A DNA stretch of 64,000 bases from Canna indica (lineage: Eukaryota; Streptophyta; Magnoliopsida; Zingiberales; Cannaceae): the NCBI GenBank assembly GCA_034359265.1, contig CP136896.1, positions 23,095,501 to 23,159,500 of the forward strand, read 5' to 3'. A program made the position numbers and the translations under genes. This document shows, one piece after another, positions 54,911 through 64,000 of this stretch (positions are counted from its first letter, which is position 1; each line of letters opens with the position of its first letter). The notes beneath the pieces were generated by a model. The model did not search any database and was not told where the DNA came from. It was given only the letters and a program-made list of their open reading frames with translations.

Positions 54911-55990
54911 TTGGAACCCGGAGCCAAGCGATCGTCGCCGCACGCCAACGGCAATGACCCAACGACGATGATCAACCACAACCTGGTGACACTGAAACAA
55001 CGAGGAGCGACGCTCCAGTACAGACCAATCCTCCCCTCGAAGACCCCCAACATCGAGTATATGATTTGGAAGCTAAAAACCAGTGGCTCATAGCCCAGAT
55101 CGAGATGCTAACAATATCTCAAGGACAACCCCAAGCTCGACACGAGCGCCACCACTCAAAACAAGGAGAAAGCAACAACTCCAACAAGAAGCAACCGATT
55201 CTTGTCCTCCATGATGAAATATCCAGTACCCGCCGCCACCCGGGAAAAGACCAAAAAGGCCAGAACAACCCCCCCCCCCCTCTTGACGAGGGACCCTTTG
55301 CCGAGCACATCATGACAACCCACCTCCCGCTGAGGAATGAGTTGGCTACCACCCTGACACCCTATAATGAAATAGAAGACCCCGCGATACACCTGACGGC
55401 ATTCAGGACTACGATGCTCTATCATGTACCAATCGACCCAACACTCTACAGAGCCTTCCCAACCTTCTTGGGAAAAACTGCCTTGCTATGTTTTGCCTCT
55501 CTTCCACCGAAGTCCATCCATTCCTTCGAATATGTCTCCCACGTCTTCCTCAACCATTTCACCACGTCACAGGTATATCACAAGATAGAAGAACTCCGAG
55601 AAGCCAAAAAGACTAGCTGGCAAAATATCGAGACTACTATCGAAGATAAAAAATCTGAAAAAGAAGGCAGAAGAGGCAAAGGTTGCTACCTCCCCGAGCA
55701 GAACAACAACCTAGCACCGAGGTCCTCACCTTGTTTGAGTACCCAATTTGGAAGGTACACACCCCTTAATACCTCAAGGGAAATTATCCTACAAGAAGTA
55801 TATTATCTACAACTGCTTAGGCCCCCTGGCCACCCTGAAAGCGTAAGATCTTCATTCAAAGACGACAAGAGCTAAAGGTGTGAGTTCCATCGAATCTATG
55901 GACACCCCACCGAAGAATGTGTGGTCCTCCGTGACTAGATTGAACGATTAATCAGAGAAGGTCACCTCAACCACTACATCCATCATGATC
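54911..55990 (+). pseudogene. gag: Gypsy gag
   Basis: The main open frame is 55066-55875. It carries a polar N-terminus, then GPFAEHIMTTHLPLRNELAT, YNEIEDPAIHLTAFRTTMLY and RAFPTFLGKTALLCFASLPP, the retrotransposon gag core of Tat-type Gypsy elements, and KIEELREAKKTSWQNIE. After a stop, FHRIYGHPTEECVVLRD (with a frame change and stops) is the remnant of the zinc-finger-like end. A C12 run at about 55268 may be a slippage site. Confidence 0.8.
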
Positions 55991-56247
55991 GGAGTCGTAG
56001 CCAAAGCCGACGAAGTCGCCAGCAATGCTAGAGTTCTAGTAACACACCACCGCTTGGTGACACAAACAACACCACGGCTCTGAAAGTGAGCAATCCCACC
56101 CAAACGTCCAAGGAGTCATCGACTAAATAACGGGAGGATTTACCGAAGAGGGCAGCTCTGAAACACAACCGTCCCGGACCGTCATGATCATCAATAAAGC
56201 AGCTCAGCCATAAAGGCCACGCATACCCACCCCGGTAATATCCTTCT

Positions 56248-56543
56248 ATGACTTTCAAGGGGTTGAGTGGAATTTACATGATCTCGTCATTATTTCAATG
56301 TTTGATGTTGGCTTCCTTGTTAGGAAAGTTTTGGTGGATCAAGGAAGTTCTGCCGACGTCCTCTTCTACCCTACACTCGAGAAAATGGGCATCAGCGAAT
56401 CTTCGCTACACCCATACCATGGAGAACTTGCTAGTTTCTCGGGAGACCACGTAAACACCAAGGGCTACTTATGGATAGCCACAACATTCAGCTCAACACC
56501 GAGAACAAAAATGATGGACGTACAGTTTCTTGTTGTCCAGTGA
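56248..56543 (+). pseudogene. Gypsy aspartic protease
   Basis: In the frame from 56298: VLVDQGSSADVLFYPTLEKM, where the active-site Asp-Ser/Thr-Gly reads DQG, then HPYHGELASFSGDHVNTKGY. The preceding ITFYDFQGVEWNLHDLVI motif is in the other frame, so a frameshift lies near 56290. The active-site change argues against activity. Confidence 0.8.
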
Positions 56544-57950
56544 GTGAGTCCCTATCGCATGATCTTGGGCCTGCCCTCCTTGAACAACTTAGGAGCCATC
56601 GTATCGCCTCCCCGCCTCGCCATCAAATTTCCCATCTCGAAGACATAAGTGGGAGTGATCTATTCAGACCAAAGGGAAGCCCGCGCGTGCTACAACGAAT
56701 ACCTAAAGCTCAGGTCAGCTGAACCCCAATCAAGGATATATCAGAATTGAATCCCAAAGGAGACATCCAAGAGCGGCCCCAGCTTACTGATGACTTGGAA
56801 TTCGTACAGATTGGGATATCCCCCGAAGAGGTAACCTACGTGGGGGCACACCTCCCCGGCGAGCTCAAAGCTCAACTTAGTGCTTTGCTCAAAAGCAACG
56901 CCGACGTCTTCGTATGGACGTCTGCTGACATGCCAGGAATAGACCCCCAGGTCATTTGCCATCAGTTGTCCATCAACCCTCGTGTCAAGCCCGTGGCCCA
57001 GAAGAAGGGAAAGCTCGGAGTCAAGTGACAGCAGACATCCCTTGAAGAGACCACGAAGTTGCTAAAAGCAAAATTCATCAGGGAGATTCATTTCACGACA
57101 TGGCTCACGAACATTGTGATGGTCAAAAAGCACTCAAGAAAGTGGTGAATGTGTGTCGACTTTACCAACCTCAACAAAGCCTGCCCAAAAGATTCCTACC
57201 CATTGCCGAGCATTTACAAACTTGTTGATGTCTCCTCGGGATACCAGTATTTGAGGTTCATGGATGCCTATTCAGGCTACAATCAGATTTGGATGCACCC
57301 TGACGATGATGAAAAAATAGCCTTCATCACTAAGCATGCAAACTTCTTCTATAGGGTAATGCCCTTCGGACATAAAAACACAGGAGCTACATATCGGCAA
57401 TTGATGAGCAAAGTCTTTGAAAAGAAAATCGAGCGTAACATGGAGATATATGTCGATGACATGGTAGCCACCAGCGATCATTGTTACGATCTCATTGAGA
57501 TCTTCAGCCAGCTCAAACACTACAACATGAGATTAAATCTAAAAAATTGCACCTTCGGAGTGCAGGGTGGCAAATTCCTCGACTTCATATTGACACACCG
57601 AGGGATAGAAGCCAATCCATAGAAATATCGGGCTATTCAAGAGATGTGAAGCCCACGTAACATAAAGGAGGTGCAACAGCTCACTGGAAAGATGGCGGCT
57701 CTCTACAGATTCCTCTCCAAGTCGGCCGATTGAGTCGCTCCCTTCTTCAAAATCTTATGGAAAAAGCAGAACTTCCACTGTGATGAAAAATACGAACATG
57801 CATTAGAAGATTTAAAATGATTTCTCACCAGCTCGCCGGTTTTGGATAAACCACGACAAGGAGAAACCTTGTTTCTTTACCTCACAATCACGGGAATGCC
57901 CTCAGCTCGATCCTGATTCGAGAGCAAGAGAAAGATCAAAAACCAATCCA
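56540..57950 (+). pseudogene. Gypsy reverse transcriptase and RNase H start
   Basis: 56747-57028 carries the RT lead-in KAQLSALLKSNADVFVWTSA and MPGIDPQVICHQLSINP. 57149-57622 has the core: CVDFTNLNKACPKDSYPLPS, FMDAYSGYNQIWMHPDDDEK, the YVDD box within MEIYVDDMVATS, and NMRLNLKNCTFGVQGGKFLD. 57630-57900 has LTGKMAALYRFLSKSAD and the RNase H approach FLTSSPVLDKPRQGETLFLY. Stops at about 57026, 57146, 57620, 57648, 57732 and 57820 disable it. It ends at the CACTA insertion. Confidence 0.85.
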
Positions 57951-58410
57951 CACTACAAGAAAACATAGCATCACCAACGGAATTTTTACCAACGGATCTA
58001 ATTTGTTGGTATTACCAACAAAATTACCAATGAATAAATAATTGGTTGGTAAATTAATATATTTCTTTTCCCTCTCTTATTTCAGCCGACCAATTTATTT
58101 CCCCCTCTCCCACTCGTCAAAATAATTTCTCGCGCCCTATTTTTTCAGCCGACCCTGACAAAGCCTCTTCTTCATCTTTCTTCCCCCTCTCCCACTCGTC
58201 AAAATAATTTCTCGCGCCCTATTTTTCCAGCCTCCTCTTCATCTTTCTTCCTCCTCTCCCACTCGTCATCTTTCTTCCCCCGGCCGCCCCGACAAAGCCT
58301 CTTCTTCCTTCCCCAACCACAGGTTCCTTCCCCACAGTTTCCTTCCCCGCCGGTTCCCTCCCCGGAGGCTCCTTCCCCATCGGTTCCTTCCCCGCAACCG
58401 ACAAACTAAT
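57951..58410 (+). mobile_element. CACTA element left terminus and sub-terminal region
   Basis: Begins CACTACAAGAAAACATAGC inside the Gypsy RNase H, then ACCAACGGA-type repeats and GCCGACC / TCGCGCCC blocks, homologous to the reverse complement of about 2930-3158. A ~90-bp direct duplication (TTTCCCCCTCTCCCACTCGT at 58099 and 58191) and a Pro/Lys-coding GC-rich repeat follow. The right terminus is not in the window, so the element extends past 58410 and possibly past 64000. Confidence 0.8.
58320..58400. repeat. ~15-bp tandem repeat GGTTCCTTCCCC
   Basis: Five or six units of GGTTCCTTCCCCGCC and variants; on the minus strand it reads as Gly-Lys-Glu-Pro repeats. Likely promoter/leader-like CT-rich sequence of the CACTA element rather than a gene. 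Confidence 0.75.
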
Positions 58411-59117
58411 CGGTTTGAGTCATCACAGATAGCGCAGGTTCCTTCTAATTCCCCACAGCTGATCCGAGCTTTTCTTTCTTCCCTTCCCTTCTACAGGTTC
58501 CTTCCCTTCCTCATGCCCTAATCCTCTTAGGTCGCAGGAAGCGCTCAGAGGAAGCGCAAGTCGTCACAGACAGCCGACCGACTAGTGGATTCCTTCCCTT
58601 CTACGGGTTTCGAGCGCTCGATTTCTCATTCGATTCTGGAGGTTCGATTTCAGTTTAGATTTGTCGATTTACTTTTACTTTATTTGGATTGCATGACATG
58701 GAACTTCCACACCTCCACATTTGCTTGCAGAGGAATAATTGGTCTTTTCTGCTCAACATTTTTATTACACTTGTTTTTCAATCTATTAGTTATCTTTAAA
58801 CATAGCATGATTCAAACACAAGTTGTAGGTTCCCCATTCTATTTATAAGTCATTTAATTGTTAATCTCATTTTATCATTGGGATTAGAACAAGGAGATCT
58901 ATTCTTCTACTTCCAGATGCTATACCACATCTTAAGGCTGAGCTTGTGACAATATTCAAAGAAAATACATTAAGTGGTCATTACCACATCTTTAAAGGAC
59001 TTTCTAGTTTCCACCCAAGCCATTGATTTTGAGCTGTACAAGCAAGCTTGATTGCATTAAATTCACTAGCAATTTTATTTTCTCCAGTTTGTTGATTCTA
59101 ATATTTTTCTAATGTAG
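58411..59117 (+). other. CT-rich then AT-rich non-coding stretch
   Basis: 58440-58600 is CT-rich and resembles a 5' leader. 58680-59117 is AT-rich and looks intronic, ending in an acceptor TTTTTCTAATGTAG. The open frame 58585-58848 shows no motif I know. Confidence 0.45.
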
Positions 59118-59926
59118 GTATCAAAATTTTCACCTGGAACATCCACTGCCATGGGTCTTCCCAAGGACTTCCACGACCAGTGCCATTTGTCAATGGAATT
59201 AAATTATCTGAAGGTTTACTTTAAATTTTAGGAATCATATTTCTCTTTGTGTACATGCTTGTTCTGTTCAAGGTGTGATTATGTGTTTTTTCTTTATATA
59301 TGCACATTTTCTGTTTTAGTCTTCTAGACATCATAGCTTTTAGAACACCGTCGTTTTTCCTTCGTCCTTTTTCCTCTACCAATTAGTCCTGCTGACATTT
59401 AGTTCCTGTGCAGGAGTTCTATTGTTGGGCTCAATCTGTTGCAGCAAATGCAGTGGATAGAATAGTGTACGGTTATGCAAGTGCATCTAAAGAGAAAGTA
59501 TGTTCCAAGGCGCTGCATTTTATGTTTCAGATTTTGAACTGGAACTTCCAAAAGAGTTCCAGTGCTTTAGATTATTCCAGCAATAAATCAAATTTAGCGT
59601 CATCTGGAATTAGGCATGATGTAGTGCAGTTGAGGAAGTTTGAATGCTCACTCGTGGAGGTACTAGAATCTTCTTTATCCAAATTTAGTGAACTTGTTAA
59701 TTTTGTTTACAAACATCCTAACCACTTCTTGTTCTGTTTTTAGCCAGGGCCCTTGTGGCATGATGCTTTATTATCAAGTGGACATACTCTTGGCTTTTGA
59801 ACTTTTATGCAACTCTTCGCCAGAAGAATTCATCTGATGTCTTATGGTTTAATTTCCCCCTTGCAGTCTCGGCTAGACAACTAATATTACAATTATGCTC
59901 TTTGACAAGGACTATATTTCCTAGTG

Positions 59927-61228
59927 GTAATAGTCTCAAGTTTCTTAATCATTGGTCCCTCAAATTGTCATTTCTTCACTGTGCAGTTGTTGGATAATGG
60001 TAGTGTTAGTTAATAGCTTATGGATTATAAGAGATTGTGATGCATTGTTGAGTGCCTAATCATATGTCTGGAGAGTATTTGAAAGGACTAATACAAATGA
60101 TCCATTTGCTATTAAGTTCTCCTACCATTCTTTTTCTCCTTAGGAAATTCTCAGCATTCTTCTTCATGTAAACTTTAGTGACTTGCTTTTACAATTCTAT
60201 TATCTCTGCACTACATTTATAATTATTTAAGCTCAATCCAAGATCCATAATAATTCAATTCTGTCTATCCTGTCCAAATCCCAAGCACAAGAATCTCTAA
60301 CTGCATTTTTGTGAAAGAGACCGTCTCTAGAGGATAAACATTTATGACCATCTCTTTGCCTCTTTGGAGAATGCCGACGTTGTTAATTTAGTTCATTTGT
60401 TAATATTCATGTTATGAAAACCACAACAAAATAATGGATACAAGTTCTACTAGGGGAGATCAGCTTGCTATATATCTCGCCAGAAACATATTACATTGCA
60501 ATGGCATATGATCAGTTGTGTATTTGTTCAGTCACTTGTATGGATTCACCTCAGCTCATGCCATTAATTATATTCTCATTTAAAGTCAGATAGCTTCTTA
60601 CTTGTTACATGTTTGTAACAGTGTGTAACAGTATTTTACTTATTGCATGTCCATATTCCATATGTGCATCAACGAATGAAATATTTGCAAAAGTTCCATT
60701 GAGATATTTCATTGATCTTCTAATCAGTTGGAGAACTTATGGATTATGATTCATGGGCTAAAAGAAGGAAGATGTAGTAATAATTTTCTTAATATACTTG
60801 AAGCAGAAGTAGAAGTAGATGGGTATGCATGTTGATAGTGTCAAATGGGTGATGGATATAGACAAATTGAAGAGCTGAACCATCCGTAGGGGACAATCAT
60901 AAATTATTATTATCAATTTATCACACTTCATGATTTTATCTTTCAAGATTCTTTGATTAGCGGTTGATATGTCTTTCCTATTAAAAAACCATATGATTAC
61001 TTGTTTGCTTAGTCCATTTTTGTTGTAATACCTTTTTTGGGTAACCACACTAAACTGGACATTGATTCACAAGTAGTTGTGTGCATGGACAAGAAATGAA
61101 ATGTACTAAGCTTTTTCCTTCTATGTAGAAGTATGAAACTTTATATGTATTTCTTAAGTCCTCAAAAAATTTTCCAACAGCATAATGAAAGATGGGATCC
61201 CACACAAACATTATAGGAATTATACTAG
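59927..61228 (+). other. non-coding stretch where XPO4 exons should be
   Basis: AT-rich, no recognisable exon in any plus frame, although the family has a long coding region between the flanking exons. This is either a deletion with intron remnants or exons decayed past recognition. Confidence 0.5.
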
Positions 61229-62095
61229 CTCCTATTAATAACTGGCCATGTTCTTACTGATCCAGGAGAGGGAGAAATAGTACGGGTATGATACTTTTTC
61301 TTTTAGCCTTTTATCCTTTTATTTTGTGCTGATTAAAATTTTGATGAGGTGATTTCTCGTATTTCCTTGAGCATACAACCTCCTTATCTTTATATTTGAT
61401 TTGTCTATTAATCATTTTTCAATTTGTATATCTCGTTTCCTTGTGCAAACTCAGGTGTCTAGGCTAGATATGAAGTGTCTTAATCTCAAATAATCAGAAT
61501 ATTCATGTAAATATTGAATTTATTTTATTATATCACTTTTGATTTAGAATGAAAACACCAAATTCATGATGTTCCAACTATTTGGGATTGGCTATATGAA
61601 ACCATTTCCTCTAGTTCTATGTATGGTTTTTTCCCTAGTTAACCTAGAACTAATCTAATATGTTTTTGTTAAGGTCTATTTTTTGTCAAGTCCTGTCAAT
61701 TAAGAAGATTTTTCCTTCGTGCTGCGGTGTTCAAAATTTAGACACTAGAAGATTGAAAATTTTGAAAGTCCATACAATGTGTTCTCGAGGACTGATGGAA
61801 CACAATCATTTTGAAAAGAATGGAAACTAGTTTTAAAATAGGCAAAAAAAAGAACTTGTACAGTTGAAGTTATTGAGGATGATTTAAGCATCGGTTTTCC
61901 TTTTTTAAAATGCTAATTAGGCCCTTAGTTTGCCTCAATGGTAAGGATGATTTTATTAGACTAACTAGTAACTACTTCATTTTTCTGAGAATCATATACA
62001 CTCTTTTGATGTGATGGTTAGGTTCCTGAAGCAATACAAGATGGATTTGCAGGTGTATCAAATGAGTTATAGCATCCAGTAGTTGTTCTTTCCTG

Positions 62096-63742
62096 TAGTT
62101 GTTCTTTCCTAATATAATTTTACAGCTAATCATTACTTCTCTTTGAAATTGAGTAAACTTGTAACTTTCTTGCACTATAGCTCTAGATCAAATATATTGG
62201 TTTGCTTAAAGTAGATCAAAAGTAATAACTGTCTGATGCAACACCAAGTCACCAACCATAGAAGAGGAGAAAATAGGGAGAAGAAAATAGTAATTGGTAC
62301 TCCATTGCAAGTTAACATACAATGCCCATGGGGGCACAAAAATATAACCTATCCTAACCCTAATAGGGATAGGATCCAACATGAATGAAACATTTAATTA
62401 AAGGAAAGCAACATCAATTGTCCTCAAACATGGTCTCAGATTAAGGACTTATTAGAGCCTAACATAAGAAGGAAATAAAGGAAATGATAAAAATCCAAAT
62501 AAGGATGTTGACTGCATTACTGTCGCAACATCCTGGAAATCTACATGAACTTGTGTCAATCTAATAATCTATACTAGCTATATATGTATATTTCGTAAGT
62601 GTTATGTTGTTGGTGAGACTTGGAGAGTCATGAGTCATTGAGTCCCATTTTATTGACATTTGGTTGATGTGAATTAAGGATTGTATGCATTTCATTCATG
62701 CTATATTTTCAGCCCAATTCACTGGCTTTATGTTCAAAACTTGTAAGGATACCTACTGTTCTAGATGTGTAACAACTTGAATAAATAAAATCACAATCAA
62801 ATGTTCCTAGTTCATAGTTCCTACTATAAAAACTCATAAATTTAGTCAATGGTAACTAGTAGATGACCTAAGGGATTAAATGCAGATCACACTATTGGTC
62901 TCAAACCCTTAGATGCAATACCTTAGCTCTGCAAGGGAAGAATTTCGCTAAGAGATGGCTTAAGATCTTATTCCTATCACAAGCATAAACATCTCTTATG
63001 GCTTTCTATTGAAACTCATGACCTACTTTTAGCACCTTGCATATATAACATGTTAGTAAAAAAATGTAATCTAGATCATAGGATCAAATCCTATTGTTGG
63101 AAATACTTAGACTGGGGAAGAAAGAAGTTCAAGCTAGGGCGCTCCACCCGCTGCGTAGTTCAGTCAAGTAACGAGGAAAAGCAAAATGGAATGAATGTCA
63201 GAAGCGACTTGCTATTCACTCAAGAGAAAATTTCATCTAAATGGTAGAATCATGATCAAACTTGGCTCATAGAGTTTGTTATCTTACTTGCGCAACTCTA
63301 TTTGAGTTTACAATGAATATAAAAAAGATATAAATTAGAATTCTCCACAGTCGTACATCTCATCCATTCATCCTCTCAACTTACCCTCGGTTCCAGTTAC
63401 CATATTCATCAAAATGAGATGGCTAAGAATTGAGATGATGAGATGTGATGGAATGTACGATTTGAGAGGAGTTATCTATAAAATTCCCCTATGTAGGGTA
63501 TCTTGTGTTGAACTTTGTATTCACTCATTTGTTTCAATAAACTTTTGTCTAGGTTATATCAAATATTTCTTGGACTACATTTGTGCAGATACATTGTGTA
63601 AAATAGCTATAATGCATATGAAGATCTTGATCAATGTATGTGATCTGTGCACACATATATGGTTGCTTAAGTTATTTGCATTTCATTATCCTATTGTATA
63701 CACTATGTTTTATATTTCAAGTGCTTTCATTTTATTTCTCAG
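62096..63742 (+). other. intron-like sequence of the XPO4 fragment
   Basis: AT-rich, no exon recognised. It starts with a 16-bp tandem duplication of AGTTGTTCTTTCCT (62081 and 62097) that overlaps the ruined splice donor. Confidence 0.5.
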
Positions 63743-63818
63743 GTCAATAATAAATTTTTCCAGACAAAGTCTAGATTCAGAAATGAGAAAAATGTACTTC
63801 AATCCTCGGCTGATGGAA

Positions 63819-64000
63819 GTATGGATTTGTATTTGGTTAAGATTTGTATGTTGGTTATGATTTTGCACTACACAATTCGATTGATGTTAGGGAAGATTTG
63901 ACTTTTAGTAAGGTTTGTATTTGTTTGATAATATACTCGATTGTAGATGGTACTTAGTTGTTTTGGTTATGAAAACGACACTATTATTTGGTTATGAAAA
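63819..64000 (+). other. intron-like sequence at window end
   Basis: AT/T-rich sequence after the last recognised XPO4 exon (donor GTATGG). No feature seen; further exons may lie beyond the window. Confidence 0.4.

Larger units (their letters stand above)
54395..57950 (+). mobile_element. Ty3/Gypsy retrotransposon, 5' part
   Basis: Probable LTR 54395-54862 (TGTTGGACTAGACT...GGAATA), PBS-like TTTGGCGCCCACCGTGGGG at 54863-54881, gag, protease, RT and the start of RNase H. It is cut at 57951 by a CACTA terminus; integrase and 3' LTR are not in the window. Gag and pol sequences resemble the Tat/Ogre group; I am moderately sure of the lineage. Confidence 0.8.
59118..63818 (+). pseudogene. XPO4: exportin-4 (XPO4) gene fragment with introns
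   Basis: Exons in the order of plant exportin-4: 59118-59213 (SPGTSTAMGLPKDFHDQC), 59414-59659 (EFYCWAQSVAANAVDR and ALHFMFQILNWNFQ), 59744-59926 (GPLWHDALLSSGHT, then, after a 1-base shift, NFPLAVSARQLILQLCSL), 61229-61285 (LLLITGHVLTDPGEGEIV), 62022-62095 (VPEAIQDGFAGVSNEL, stop, HPVVVLS) and 63743-63818 (SIINFSRQSLDSEM, FNPRLME). Most have AG/GT borders and compatible phases, so this is a genomic, not a retrocopied, fragment. Missing are the N-terminus and roughly 200 codons expected between 59926 and 61229. A frameshift, a TAG and a lost donor (near 62095) mark it as a pseudogene. XPO4 exports cargo from the nucleus as a karyopherin-beta. It lies just inside a CACTA terminus, so capture by the transposon is likely but unproven. 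Confidence 0.8.

Noticed and set aside
60758..61048. 96-codon minus-strand frame
   Set aside because: AT-rich frame within intron-like sequence of the XPO4 fragment; low-complexity and without motif.
63414..63860. 148-codon plus frame taken as one protein
   Set aside because: Only its last part (SIINFSRQSLDSEM to PRLME) is an XPO4 exon; the upstream portion is intron sequence ending in a TTTATTTCTCAG acceptor.

Overview
The window is plant nuclear DNA: AT-rich, intron-bearing, and almost wholly built of nested transposable elements. Copia (SIRE-like) and Gypsy LTR retrotransposons, CACTA DNA transposons with TNP1/TNP2-type genes and Tourist-like MITEs point to a flowering plant; I cannot name the species. 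I see no intact host gene, rRNA, tRNA or CRISPR. The only recognisable host-type gene is a broken, intron-containing exportin-4 (XPO4) copy at 59118-63818.

Layout. 1-3158: a Tourist-like MITE, a roughly 290-bp tandem duplication and one end of a CACTA element lying in an LTR fragment. 4186-17697: remains of one CACTA element (TNP2-like pseudogene, TNP1-like pseudogene, right terminus at 17697). It is interrupted by a solo LTR (6136-7603) and by a complete 7.7-kb LTR element on the minus strand (8712-16412) inserted at a TNP1 splice donor. 17698-21200: two MITEs. 21669-29445: a duplicated flank plus partial LTR, then a complete but decayed SIRE-like Copia element (23288-29445; gag, protease, RT, RNase H, no integrase). 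30396-35320: a miniature CACTA-like element and a truncated second Copia element. 36200-53860: an older minus-strand LTR element with a DUF4283 plus plant-transposon-protein ORF, split by a gag-only LTR element (37350-51366, minus), itself split by another of the same family (41189-49464, plus). 54395-57950: the 5' part of a Ty3/Gypsy element cut by a CACTA terminus at 57951, beyond which lie the exportin-4 exons.

Target-site duplications that I could read directly fix the nesting: GTAAG (8707/16413), GATGT (23283/29446), AGTTA (37345/51367), GGAAG (41184/49465), approximate GGTTT/GGTTC (6131/7604), TAA and TTA for the two Tourist-like elements.

The most interesting signal is a family of pol-less LTR elements (three copies) that carry PBS, PPT and a gag with a shortened capsid region, but no pol. 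All three keep a perfect GGTCTC-TTCG-GAGACC stem-loop in a conserved block just after gag. Their LTRs, and those of the pol-bearing element, carry dense GTCGAC/TCGATCGA palindrome arrays just upstream of the TATA box. This looks like a parasite/helper retrotransposon pair with shared cis-signals; that relationship is inference.
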